Below, one piece after another: positions 47,274 to 55,101 of a DNA stretch of 64,000 nt. The DNA comes from Ignatzschineria indica (lineage in GTDB: Bacteria > Pseudomonadota > Gammaproteobacteria > Cardiobacteriales > Wohlfahrtiimonadaceae), in contig NZ_QEWR01000003.1 of assembly GCF_003121925.1 (NCBI RefSeq), forward strand, positions 62,001 through 126,000. Direction: 5' to 3'. The notes under the pieces are model-generated. The model ran no database searches and was not told where the DNA came from. It saw nothing but the letters and a program-made list of their open reading frames with translations. Each line of letters begins with the position of its first letter. Position 1 is the stretch's first letter. Position numbers and translations under genes: made by a program.

Positions 47274-48554
47274 AGCTTTTCTTCCATAAAGAAAGCCATC
47301 TTGTGTAGCATTCATGTTCTTGATATCAAGATCTACGAATTCATTTATCTCTGCAATAGCTATATCCCCAACAGGTAACTTATTAATATAATCTCTCAAC
47401 TTATCTTGTCCTGAGTTATTTTCAATTTCTCTTAATATTTCTGGGTTAACGGCAAACAGATAAACCCCCAAAATTATGACTGATAAATGACTATCTAGAT
47501 ACTCATCGATAGATTTTCCCGTCAAAATAAAATAGTTATGCAAATTCTCAGCAATACTCTCTAGTTTTCTTGTTTCTAACGTCCCTAATAAATCTTTTAC
47601 AAAGGGAATCCCAGTAAAATTCATTCTAGGGACACTACCAGAGCACTTTGTGTAAGCATCGTAAAACACCTTCAAATGACCTGTGAAACCATGCGTTTTA
47701 TCCAGCTCTGCAACAGAGACAACGGAAGTTAAAGTAATTGATACTTTATAAAATTTTTCTAAATAGCCCTCAGCATCCATTCCATAACCATATCTTTTGT
47801 GGACCATTGCTTCCAGCTGCTTCTTATTGGCGCTAAATATTATAAACAGATCTTCGATTTCAAAAATATGCTTAACATTTTCCAATAACTCTAAAGCATA
47901 ATCAGGCCTACACCGATCTAATTCATCAATAATTAGAACTATTTTTCTACCGCCCATAGCATCATTAATTGCCTGCTTAAATTGAAGGAGCTGCTCAGAT
48001 TGCAATCTAAAATTCTCTAGTTCATCAAAAAATGCTACCTTAAACTCTTCATCGCTTGACTTCTCCAAGCTTTCTTTTGCTGCATTAACTATATCTTTAC
48101 CACTTACCTCCATCTCAACCCCAATTAATGGTGGTGTTATCTTAAAACTAGTCCCTCTAAATCCTGCAGTAACTAATTTTTTTGCAAAATGAATTCCCTT
48201 TGCTAACTTTTCTTGAACCTTCTCTACTTCACTAGGTGGTGCTTCTTTAGTAATTAAGCTGTTATAAATAGCCTGCACTATCAACATAAAAGGATTACTT
48301 TGGTAGTCCCCTGCAAAGCTATTTATATAAGATACTATTAACTTAGGAGCATCTTCAGACGCATTTTCCTGGTCTGATTCCTTTAAAAAATGGAAAAGCT
48401 TATAACAAAACTCAGTCTTTCCAGCCCCCCATGCTCCATCAATAAATATAGGGCTGCTCCCATTTTTTTTGATTATATCTAATATTCTCTTTGCCTTTGG
48501 CAAGCGCTCATATTCATCCCTGTTTTCAAACTTTATGTCTTTAACTGTATACAT
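47235..48554 (-). CDS. KAP-family P-loop NTPase
   Basis: A 439-residue NTPase (start at 48554 after GGAGG). Walker A GAWGAGKT at about 40-47 and the KAP signature IVLIIDELDRCRPDYALELLENVKHIF with the D-E-L-D-R-C core, then sensor FSANKKQLE. The KAP family includes PifA of plasmid F, which excludes T7. This one lacks the inserted transmembrane segments of many KAP proteins, so it is probably cytoplasmic. It lies directly downstream of the Q-like gene as an accessory gene; a phage-exclusion role is inference. Confidence 0.8.
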   Translation of the reverse strand: MYTVKDIKFENRDEYERLPKAKRILDIIKKNGSSPIFIDGAWGAGKTEFCYKLFHFLKESDQENASEDAPKLIVSYINSFAGDYQSNPFMLIVQAIYNSLITKEAPPSEVEKVQEKLAKGIHFAKKLVTAGFRGTSFKITPPLIGVEMEVSGKDIVNAAKESLEKSSDEEFKVAFFDELENFRLQSEQLLQFKQAINDAMGGRKIVLIIDELDRCRPDYALELLENVKHIFEIEDLFIIFSANKKQLEAMVHKRYGYGMDAEGYLEKFYKVSITLTSVVSVAELDKTHGFTGHLKVFYDAYTKCSGSVPRMNFTGIPFVKDLLGTLETRKLESIAENLHNYFILTGKSIDEYLDSHLSVIILGVYLFAVNPEILREIENNSGQDKLRDYINKLPVGDIAIAEINEFVDLDIKNMNATQDGFLYGRKASSVIVNVRNALI

Positions 48555-48633
48555 TATTCTTACCTCCCCCATTTAATTAACTATTAATAATTTGAAATAA
48601 TGGGGGTAAATAATGTATTTTCAAGACAACAAA

Positions 48634-48658
48634 AAAGCCCGTCTATTCAGCGAGCTTT
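48634..48658 (-). terminator. Terminator after the Q-like gene
   Basis: AAAGCTCG / CGGGCTTT stem (one G-U pair), 9-nt loop, six T on the minus strand. Related in sequence to the cassette terminators at 26329 and 33791. Position resembles the tR' site on which a Q protein acts. Confidence 0.75.
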
Positions 48659-48714
48659 GAAGTCAATAAGACTAACTTATATAAAATCATACATTCCATC
48701 CTAGGACAAGTCAA

Positions 48715-49140
48715 CTACCTTCGAGCCATGCTCTTTTCTAATGCAGTAATATCTTGCAATAAGTAGTACATATCGAGCTTATGAGCAAATTCATTGATAG
48801 CAGATGTATAATCGTTATGACCAAACTTCTTTGATCTTTTATAGAAATCTCTTACCGTCTCTCCATCTCGTCTTGCAAGATAAAACTCCTGCAAGACCTT
48901 CCGATGCTTTAAACTCATCTTATTATTTGGATCATTGCGCATTGCTAAGAATACGAATGTGGCATCTTGCGCTAATCGATCTTGCTCAATACCGTCCGGT
49001 AAACGAGCCCCATCTGCCTCACTGCGCATCTCACCAATACGCGCAAGCGGGCTTTCGCTTGGAAAACCATTACTATCAAGTGACCAACGCGCCCAAGCTT
49101 CTAATACTGCTCTTGCTTGATTTAGATCCTTTCTACTCAT
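48715..49140 (-). CDS. Q-like late antiterminator
   Basis: A 141-residue protein: ARAVLEAWARWSLDSNG, SPLARIGEMRSEADGARLPDG and DRLAQDATFVFLAMRNDPNNKMSLKHRKVLQEFYLARRD...TVRDFYKRSKKFGHNDYTSAINEFAHKLDMYYLL. It carries a helix-turn-helix-like end and sits between RusA and the late genes, as Q does. Identity is by pattern and position. Start at 49140, overlapping the RusA stop. Confidence 0.7.
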   Translation of the reverse strand: MSRKDLNQARAVLEAWARWSLDSNGFPSESPLARIGEMRSEADGARLPDGIEQDRLAQDATFVFLAMRNDPNNKMSLKHRKVLQEFYLARRDGETVRDFYKRSKKFGHNDYTSAINEFAHKLDMYYLLQDITALEKSMARR

Positions 49141-49504
49141 TACTCTCCATCCCTTCAATGATTATTCTTCCTACTTCGCCCCAGATCTTCGTTGTTCTGA
49201 TATCCCATACGTGCGCGTCATCTTCATAGATTGCATCTAATAGCGCTTTTGTTAGGTTATCTACGTCTGGCTTTTGTTGGTGCGCCTCACCTAAATGTTC
49301 AGCTCTTTTCTTCTTGCTCCAACTTGCCGGCATTGGCATTATAAAAGTGATGTGAGTTCCCATTTCTGGGACATTTATGCCACGTAACTTCACTTCATTT
49401 TTAAACGCCCAATAACGCGCTGTTGCTGGTCTCTTTTTCCATTTATCTGCGCGTGTCATCCTGGGCTTTGGCACTGGTACTATGTCGTAGATCTTCTTTG
49501 TCAC
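49133..49504 (-). CDS. rusA: RusA-family Holliday junction resolvase
   Basis: A 123-residue endonuclease: IVPVPKPRMTRADKWKKRPATARYW and the acidic motif KPDVDNLTKALLDAIYEDDAHVWDIRTTKIWG (metal-binding aspartates D69-x-D region and D/E near 80). Cuts Holliday junctions in phage replication/recombination. Common next to Q in lambdoid phages. Confidence 0.93.
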   Translation of the reverse strand: MTKKIYDIVPVPKPRMTRADKWKKRPATARYWAFKNEVKLRGINVPEMGTHITFIMPMPASWSKKKRAEHLGEAHQQKPDVDNLTKALLDAIYEDDAHVWDIRTTKIWGEVGRIIIEGMESNE

Positions 49505-49917
49505 GCCATCCCCTTATTGCTTTTCTTTCTTGTTACATCATTCGCACATACAATCGGCAGTGATTTAGTTAATAAAAACAGAGTACGCGCAACCCCATCC
49601 ATTAGATAAACTCGCATATCTGGGTCACTTTCGGTCTTTTGGTGGCAATGAGAGCAAGACCAGGCAAAGATTGGATCAGGCGCTTTAAATCCCATTCCGG
49701 TATTCCCGGCAATCCTCACATGTGCGCGTTGATCTCCAACTCCCTGACAGCCATTTAGACGGATCATGCATGGTACATTGCCATCTAGTAGCCATTGCCG
49801 TAAGTCTGGCAACTTTATTTCCTGTATCTCAATATGAAAACGCTCAGTTGCCGTATCAATATACTTTGGGTCGTCTATTACGCTTTGAATGAGCGCCTTG
49901 ATTTCTTGCCTATTCAC
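49501..49917 (-). CDS. DUF1364 putative nuclease
   Basis: A 138-residue protein with PCMIRLNGCQGVGDQRAHVRIAGNTGMGFKAPDPIFAWSCSHCHQKTE, the DUF1364 core with cysteine and histidine ligands resembling a HNH-type zinc site. Found in the nin-like region of lambdoid phages. Overlaps RusA by 4 bases. Confidence 0.85.
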   Translation of the reverse strand: MNRQEIKALIQSVIDDPKYIDTATERFHIEIQEIKLPDLRQWLLDGNVPCMIRLNGCQGVGDQRAHVRIAGNTGMGFKAPDPIFAWSCSHCHQKTESDPDMRVYLMDGVARTLFLLTKSLPIVCANDVTRKKSNKGMA

Positions 49918-49920
49918 TCT

Positions 49921-50115
49921 TTACTCCATATCTAACTTGATCGACTGTGTATCATCGATATGAACCGTTTCAATTCTGCCCTTTGAATCAACCTCAAACC
50001 CATCTACTAGCTGACTCATCACACTTAACGCAAATGCCTGGCCCGCTTTTGTGTTCATATAGGTCGCTAAAAGCTTTGGGTACCTAGAATCAGTCTTTAA
50101 AATCCTTTTACTCAT
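49921..50115 (-). CDS. Small hypothetical phage protein
   Basis: A 64-residue protein (KRILKTDSRYPKLLATYMNTKAGQAFALSVMSQLVDGFEV). Start overlaps the stop of the gene upstream (ATGA), so it is translationally coupled in the early operon. Not recognised. Confidence 0.65.
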   Translation of the reverse strand: MSKRILKTDSRYPKLLATYMNTKAGQAFALSVMSQLVDGFEVDSKGRIETVHIDDTQSIKLDME

Positions 50116-50276
50116 GATTTACGCTCCTTTAGTTCCACAGTCGCAATGAGCGCTCCATCTTCACCAACGTGAGGCTTAGATAAGGTAACTTCATACTTCT
50201 CATGAAACCAAGCCAGGAATAACTTTCTCTTTAGGTATTTGCCATAATGCCTTCTTCTTTTATTTCTGATTCTCAT
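50112..50276 (-). CDS. Small basic protein, 54 residues
   Basis: A short gene missed by length cut-offs: MRIRNKRRRHYGKYLKRKLF, then LAWFHEKYEVTLSKPHVGEDGALIATVELKERKS. Its ATG overlaps the rdgC stop (ATGA) and its stop overlaps the next start in the same way, which strongly supports it. The very basic N-terminus suggests nucleic-acid binding. Confidence 0.75.
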   Translation of the reverse strand: MRIRNKRRRHYGKYLKRKLFLAWFHEKYEVTLSKPHVGEDGALIATVELKERKS

Positions 50277-51169
50277 TGCTCATCACTCCCATAACATGCA
50301 TTAAATAACCCAGTAGCAAGGCTTCTCGCGGTATCTGCTAATAAATAAGCATTACTTTGAGCCACTGCATTCTGGTCCTCACTAAGCTCTAACTGCTCTT
50401 GATACTGATCGAGATAACGTAGGCGCTTGAAAATGAAGTCTTCGCCCAGTGAAAATGTAACGATATCTTCAAATGAGAGACCTACTCTGGTAACGCTCCA
50501 TCCTTCTTCTAGGTTTAGCTCGATCTCTTTTGAATCCAATGGAATCCCCTTGTATCTGGCTGTGCCTCCCTCATCTTTATTCAGCTCTTTCATCTCAATT
50601 TCATCTAAAAGAGTGAAGCTTTCACTGATATAACCTTGCCTTACCCAATCTGTCATAATTGTCGACATATCAACTTGTGGCGCGTATCCAGTTACCGGCA
50701 GTGATCCTAAGCTATTTCTGAGCATTGCAGTCACAAGAGAGGCTTTCTTCTCGCTTGGTGCATCAATAACTAACCAGCCTTTTTCTAAGTCGATATACGC
50801 GCAGATTGATGATTGCTCTGGCGCTGTTTTCTTGATGAGTTCATTTGTGATGATCTCTTCGAGCTCTTTGTATAAAACTCTATCGAGAAGATCGATATTG
50901 TTATCACGCGCACGCTTCTCAATGGCAGTTTGAATCGCTTTGCGCGGAAGCTTCTTAATCTCCATGCCTAAGCGAATAAATAGTGACTGATTCATCTCTT
51001 CAACCAGGTTTTCGCCTTGAGTGAATACCGGCAACCAACCGTGCGTTTCCAATTCATCCTGTCCACAATCTCGTAGTGGATGCTGTACCAATAACTCTTC
51101 CAGTTGCTCTGCTGTTAGATCAACTTGCTCGTCAAATTTGTAAATGATGATGTTTTTATAGGGTTTCAT
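50273..51169 (-). CDS. rdgC: RdgC, recombination-associated protein
   Basis: A 298-residue RdgC homologue: MKPYKNIIIYKFDEQVDLTAEQLEELL, IRLGMEIKKLPRKAIQTAIEKRA, and SFTLLDEIEMKEL. RdgC forms a ring on duplex DNA and restrains RecA. A phage copy may steer recombination during replication. Placed between the DNA methyltransferase and the nin-like genes. Confidence 0.92.
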   Translation of the reverse strand: MKPYKNIIIYKFDEQVDLTAEQLEELLVQHPLRDCGQDELETHGWLPVFTQGENLVEEMNQSLFIRLGMEIKKLPRKAIQTAIEKRARDNNIDLLDRVLYKELEEIITNELIKKTAPEQSSICAYIDLEKGWLVIDAPSEKKASLVTAMLRNSLGSLPVTGYAPQVDMSTIMTDWVRQGYISESFTLLDEIEMKELNKDEGGTARYKGIPLDSKEIELNLEEGWSVTRVGLSFEDIVTFSLGEDFIFKRLRYLDQYQEQLELSEDQNAVAQSNAYLLADTARSLATGLFNACYGSDEQ

Positions 51170-51834
51170 GCGAATAACCTCCCTTGACTGATTTCTTTTT
51201 CGATTCTTTCTTTTGTTCTATTGAATTGATTTGTATCAATTTCAACCCCGGTAAAGTTGATCCCTAAATGACTTGCTGCGATTGCACTAGATCCAGACCC
51301 TAAATGAGTATCCAAAATGCTTTCGCCTGTATTCGAGTAATTCATCATTAACCACTCATAAAGGGCAATAGGCTTCTGTGTTGGATGGATCTTCTCTTCT
51401 TTTCGCCAATCCATACGCTCTTGACGCATGCCATCCCACGTATAACGGAAAAATCTAACCGAGTTGATCAGAGAGCAAGAAGCAACTTCACCGTCACTAA
51501 AGCCAATGCCTGCAGCTCTTTTTTTATCCCAAACAATCAACCCGCCTCTTGCTAGCCCAGCAAACTCGAAATAATTAATCCCGAAAATGATTTGATGCTT
51601 ACTCACTCGGCAAAGCTCTTCGTAATATTCAAGCCCAGGAATGTTGTTGTCCCAAGTTTCACCATTGAGCTCGTATTCGATTCTCTTAACGCCTGTTGTA
51701 CTGACCTCTTGCCCAAAATATCTAAAATCAGCTACACCGGCATAATAAGGAGGATCGACAATAGCAAGATCAAATTGCTTGTCTTTGCAGGTGCGCATGT
51801 AAGCCATGCAGTCATCATTAATAAGATTAATCAT
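51166..51834 (-). CDS. DNA methyltransferase (DPPY, adenine/cytosine-N type)
   Basis: A 222-residue amino-methyltransferase: catalytic DPPY (about 27-30) before the AdoMet motif LDTHLGSGSSAIAASHLGINFTGVEID, i.e. the beta order. EKIHPTQKPIALYEWLMMNY is typical. No matching nuclease is adjacent, so it is an orphan enzyme that may protect phage DNA from host restriction. Overlaps rdgC and rha by 4 bases each. Confidence 0.92.
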   Translation of the reverse strand: MINLINDDCMAYMRTCKDKQFDLAIVDPPYYAGVADFRYFGQEVSTTGVKRIEYELNGETWDNNIPGLEYYEELCRVSKHQIIFGINYFEFAGLARGGLIVWDKKRAAGIGFSDGEVASCSLINSVRFFRYTWDGMRQERMDWRKEEKIHPTQKPIALYEWLMMNYSNTGESILDTHLGSGSSAIAASHLGINFTGVEIDTNQFNRTKERIEKEISQGRLFA

Positions 51835-52550
51835 GCCATCTCCTCCTGTTCATTAAACACGCGCCACTGCTCTGCTACCCAGTTAACGCCTTTTGTTGTA
51901 AATAAAATATTGCTAAATGCCCTGCCATTTTCAGCAATGCCGGCTTTATGCTGAAATCTGCCGGCAGACAAATGAACCTGGTAAGCTGCCCAACCACCGT
52001 TCAACCGATACATAATTTTCTGACTGACCAGGAATGATCTAAATTCAGCCTCTTTAACATTGAGAAGCTTACAAACCTGTCTAAACGTCATTAGCCCATT
52101 GCCTTTGACATATCGATCGACAAACTCAACCTTAGGTGCAACTTCGACTAGCTTCTGCTGAGCTAATTGATTCGCTTCAACTTGATCTGCCCATGCACGT
52201 GCTGCCTCTGCCGGATTGTTAAAGTTTGGAAGTGCCGGCAAGGATGATTGGCTTTCCAACTCTAGCCATCTGTCAACAATTCTGGCTGTAAACTCTGGGG
52301 ATAGACGCGCAACAACTACAATTGAGTCACGCTTTCCTACTTCTCCAGAAAAAACAAGAACATCTGTAAACCGTTTTCGTCCAAAATTATCGACTGATTG
52401 TTCAACCACCATTGGTGGACGTACGATTATTCCTGAGTCCGCGAGCCTTTCGATTGATCTCTTAACAGAGTCATGACGACTACCTGTTAACTCTGAAATA
52501 TCTAATGAAGTCATTCTGACTTCTCGATTTTGTAGTGTGAGGTTAAACAT
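51831..52550 (-). CDS. Rha-family antirepressor with KilAC domain
   Basis: A 239-residue regulator. N-terminal Rha domain: VRMTSLDISELTGSRHDSVKRSIERLADSGII; C-terminal KilAC: LMTFRQVCKLLNVKEAEFRSFLVSQKIMYRLNGGWAAY. Rha proteins disturb lysogeny or growth in some hosts. Translated from the early right operon. Confidence 0.88.
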   Translation of the reverse strand: MFNLTLQNREVRMTSLDISELTGSRHDSVKRSIERLADSGIIVRPPMVVEQSVDNFGRKRFTDVLVFSGEVGKRDSIVVVARLSPEFTARIVDRWLELESQSSLPALPNFNNPAEAARAWADQVEANQLAQQKLVEVAPKVEFVDRYVKGNGLMTFRQVCKLLNVKEAEFRSFLVSQKIMYRLNGGWAAYQVHLSAGRFQHKAGIAENGRAFSNILFTTKGVNWVAEQWRVFNEQEEMA

Positions 52551-53025
52551 TCTTCCCCCTTCTCAATTGATACCGGGGAATACGAGTAGCCCCTATCAAC
52601 AAGTCCTTATGAACTCTTCTGGCACGAATCCTATCTACTAGGCGAAGCACCACATGGTCATGTCTAAGTAATGAACGTCTGATGAAGTAACCATTTTCCC
52701 CATTCTCAAGAGCAATGAGATCCCCGCACTCGATGTCCCATAAGTTTTTTTCATTTATTCGCTCAGACTGTGGAGTTATCGAATCTAGCAAAGCATGTAC
52801 GACATCTAAATCTGTAACCCAACATTCACCAGTGATGAAATTGTTGCTTGTCATAACCCAAAGCTGCTGAGCCTTGAAAGAGTATTTCCGTATAATTCCA
52901 AACTTCTTCATCTCTTCTAGCCTGATAATCAAGCTGTTAAAATCTTCCAGTCCCCATTGATATGCTTTTCTTGCAGCGCTTGATCCGATATGAAAAATTT
53001 CTTCTTTTCTATTTGATTTACTCAT
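52543..53025 (-). CDS. Hypothetical early phage protein
   Basis: A 160-residue protein (RKEEIFHIGSSAARKAYQWGLEDFNSLIIRLEEMKKFGIIRKY). N-terminal helices are consistent with a winged-helix DNA-binding part, but no family is recognised. Spaced 2 bases from the DnaC-like gene, 8-base overlap with rha. Confidence 0.65.
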   Translation of the reverse strand: MSKSNRKEEIFHIGSSAARKAYQWGLEDFNSLIIRLEEMKKFGIIRKYSFKAQQLWVMTSNNFITGECWVTDLDVVHALLDSITPQSERINEKNLWDIECGDLIALENGENGYFIRRSLLRHDHVVLRLVDRIRARRVHKDLLIGATRIPRYQLRRGKNV

Positions 53026-53027
53026 TA

Positions 53028-53780
53028 CTAATCCCCCATCCTGTAATCACGCCATGCAAACGGTAACAAAAGCCCTTCATGCTGAATACGGCTTGCAATA
53101 CGCTGCCCAACTGCTTTTGTGAAGTCCTCGATTTTCAAGTTCGAGATCATGATCGTTGGCTTCATCTCTTCGTAACGACCGTTAATAATGTCGAATAAAA
53201 TATTGCGCTCGTTGTCGCTTCCGGCTTGGACCCCGACTTCATCGATAATCAGAAGATCGATATTTTTATAAAGCTCAATTAACTTCGCTTCTTCGCCATT
53301 TCTTCCCCAACAATCACGAATTGAGCGGACTAATGCAGAAACAGAACGAAAGATCGAGTTATAACCTCGATCTGCAATTTCATTCGCGATTGAACAAGCA
53401 AGGTGCGTTTTACCTGTTCCAACTCCACCTAATAAAAGCACGGGGGTTCCCATTTCTAGGTGATCTTCAAAATCACGCGCAAAAGATTCCAAGATATCTT
53501 TAATCTGAGCCTGGCTCTCATGATTAACTTCATAATTATCAAACGAGCAACGAGTAAAGCGTTTAGCGATTCCATCTTTTCCTCCAAGCTTAGATCTCAG
53601 CTCACGCTCTTGTCGGCACTTGGGGCAAACTGGAATGGATCGACTTTCTAATCCTCGCTTTATTGAACTGATATACTCGCCATGCTTTTCACATGTTTCG
53701 GTCGTATCGATTACCCAATCATTGGTAACAACTTCATTGATTGGCATTGGCTTGTTTAAAAACTGTTGAATTTGTTTCAT
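53028..53780 (-). CDS. DnaC-like helicase loader
   Basis: A 250-residue AAA+ ATPase. N-terminal zinc-type segment (CEKHGEY...CPKCRQE), Walker A GGVGTGKTHLA, Walker B LLIIDEVG, and the SNLKIEDF box. Start at 53780 after GGGGAAG; the frame opens upstream but lacks a site. Loads the host replicative helicase at the phage origin, partner of the O-like protein encoded just upstream. Confidence 0.92.
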   Translation of the reverse strand: MKQIQQFLNKPMPINEVVTNDWVIDTTETCEKHGEYISSIKRGLESRSIPVCPKCRQERELRSKLGGKDGIAKRFTRCSFDNYEVNHESQAQIKDILESFARDFEDHLEMGTPVLLLGGVGTGKTHLACSIANEIADRGYNSIFRSVSALVRSIRDCWGRNGEEAKLIELYKNIDLLIIDEVGVQAGSDNERNILFDIINGRYEEMKPTIMISNLKIEDFTKAVGQRIASRIQHEGLLLPFAWRDYRMGD

Positions 53781-53790
53781 GATCTTCCCC

Positions 53791-54540
53791 CTATTTGCGC
53801 ATATGTTCAGGAATAACCGGTGCGCCGTAATCTTGAGCATTAAAGTTTTCTAGTGCCTTCTGATTGCTGGCGCTTGATGTTGGGCCGATATACCAGTTTG
53901 CATTAAATCCGCCCCACCCTTTTTCTGCACAGAAACGAATAGCATCTTTGACTTCTAGTGAGGCTTTACCTGCTTCACGTTCTAATCCGTCAATCGCGGT
54001 ATGAGTGAGCGGTAATCTTTTCGCTTTTCTTACAGCTAAGAAATCTTCTAAAACTTGTTTATCAACACCGGAAGCGAGTAGGCGATCTTTTGGTTTTAAT
54101 GATTCATTGACTAGTTCAATGACTGGTTCAGAAGAGTGACTGGTTCTATGTGCATCTCCTGCACTAGGGGGTGGTGCATCTCCTGCACTTGGTAGTGAAT
54201 CTCCTGCACTAGGTGGTGCATCTCTTTCACTAGGTGGTGAATCTCCTGCACTACCTAATTCAGTGTTGGCAGGATTATCTAAAGTTAGAAAATATAGGTT
54301 AGATTGCTTCTCATTGTTCTTCGTTCTATACTCTTTACGAAGAAAACCCATTTCTTCTAATTTGTTAATGTGATTGATAACTGAACGTCTGCTTATTTCA
54401 CACTGTTCCGCAATGTGTTGATGAGACGGCCAACACTCTCCAAGATCGTTGGCGTTATCAGCTAATTTAATAAGGACAAGCTTGCGGAGAGGGTTTCCAA
54501 CCTTTATCCGCATAGCTTTGACCATTAACATCATGCTCAT
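53791..54540 (-). CDS. Replication initiator-like protein (O-like) with HTH
   Basis: A 249-residue protein. N-terminal winged-helix/HTH: VLIKLADNANDLGECWPSHQHIAEQCEISRRSVINHINKLEEMGFL. A Pro/Ser/Ala/Gly/Asp-rich middle (about 96-128) is encoded by the five iteron-like repeats. C-terminal part (VKDAIRFCAEKGWGGFNANWYIG) is common in phage replication proteins. The lambda O gene has the same design, with the origin inside it. Confidence 0.85.
   Translation of the reverse strand: MSMMLMVKAMRIKVGNPLRKLVLIKLADNANDLGECWPSHQHIAEQCEISRRSVINHINKLEEMGFLRKEYRTKNNEKQSNLYFLTLDNPANTELGSAGDSPPSERDAPPSAGDSLPSAGDAPPPSAGDAHRTSHSSEPVIELVNESLKPKDRLLASGVDKQVLEDFLAVRKAKRLPLTHTAIDGLEREAGKASLEVKDAIRFCAEKGWGGFNANWYIGPTSSASNQKALENFNAQDYGAPVIPEHMRK
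54150..54253. repeat. Five iteron-like repeats: candidate phage origin
   Basis: The 17-bp core GTGCATCTCCTGCACTA recurs at 54150, 54174, 54195, 54216 and 54237 (spacing 24, 21, 21, 21). Each core is itself a dyad (GTGCA...TGCAC). Small differences occur (GTGAA in two copies, TTTCAC in one). They lie inside the O-like gene, as lambda iterons do. Confidence 0.75.
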
Positions 54541-54737
54541 GCATCAATCTCCTGCTTAACAATAAAATGACGGCCACAATTACCACATGCCATTAATCGA
54601 GTCTTGCCTTTTTCTGGCAACTCAAAATGAGTCACTCCACACTCGCAGGCGTATTTATCAGCGCCTTGAAGCATTAGAGCCAATGCTCTTTTTAACCTGT
54701 CTCTCCTTGCTAATATTTTTTCATGTAAAATATTCAT
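54537..54737 (-). CDS. Small zinc-finger protein
   Basis: A 66-residue protein: CECGVTHFELPEKGKTRLMACGNCGRHFIVK with CxC and CxxC ligands. Overlaps the O-like start by 4 bases (ATGA). Function unknown. Confidence 0.72.
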   Translation of the reverse strand: MNILHEKILARRDRLKRALALMLQGADKYACECGVTHFELPEKGKTRLMACGNCGRHFIVKQEIDA

Positions 54738-54739
54738 GA

Positions 54740-54958
54740 TTAATCCTCCTCTTGATCATCCCCAAAAACATCCGGTCGCAGTTTATGTCTGCTAATGCCT
54801 GTTATCTCCTCGATTTTCAAAACATATTCAGCAGGAGGGGCTTTCTTGTCTCGATGTACCCACATACCTACATGCCCCTGTTTGATATTCAACGCATCAG
54901 CTAATTGACTCTGACCGCCAACCGCATCAATTGCCTGTAATAAATATTTTTTTGTCAT
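54740..54958 (-). CDS. Cro-like HTH regulator (YdaS type)
   Basis: A 72-residue DNA-binding protein: LLQAIDAVGGQSQLADALNIKQGHVGMWVHRDKKAPPAEYVLKIEEITG. The YdaS/Cro pattern, with first position on the rightward early operon and divergent from CI, makes it the Cro equivalent. A GAGGAGC site precedes it. Confidence 0.85.
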   Translation of the reverse strand: MTKKYLLQAIDAVGGQSQLADALNIKQGHVGMWVHRDKKAPPAEYVLKIEEITGISRHKLRPDVFGDDQEED

Positions 54959-54985
54959 AAAAGCTCCTCGATCAATAACACAATA

Positions 54986-55065
54986 ATAACAAATGTTTTT
55001 AAAACCTCAAGACAAGATCAAACATTTGTTATTTGAAGAGTTATAACATTTGTTATACATTTGTT
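54986..55065. promoter_or_regulatory. CI/Cro operator region with the early right promoter
   Basis: Four copies of the dyad AACAAATGTT/AACATTTGTT lie at 54988-54997, 55021-55030, 55045-55054 and 55056-55065 (the last TACATTTGTT). The first overlaps the spacer and -10 of a minus-strand promoter (TTGAGG-16-TATTAT) for the cro-like operon. This is the switch between CI and Cro. Confidence 0.75.
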
Positions 55066-55101
55066 TTTATTGACACACTTAACTAACAGAAGATTTTGGT
55101 G

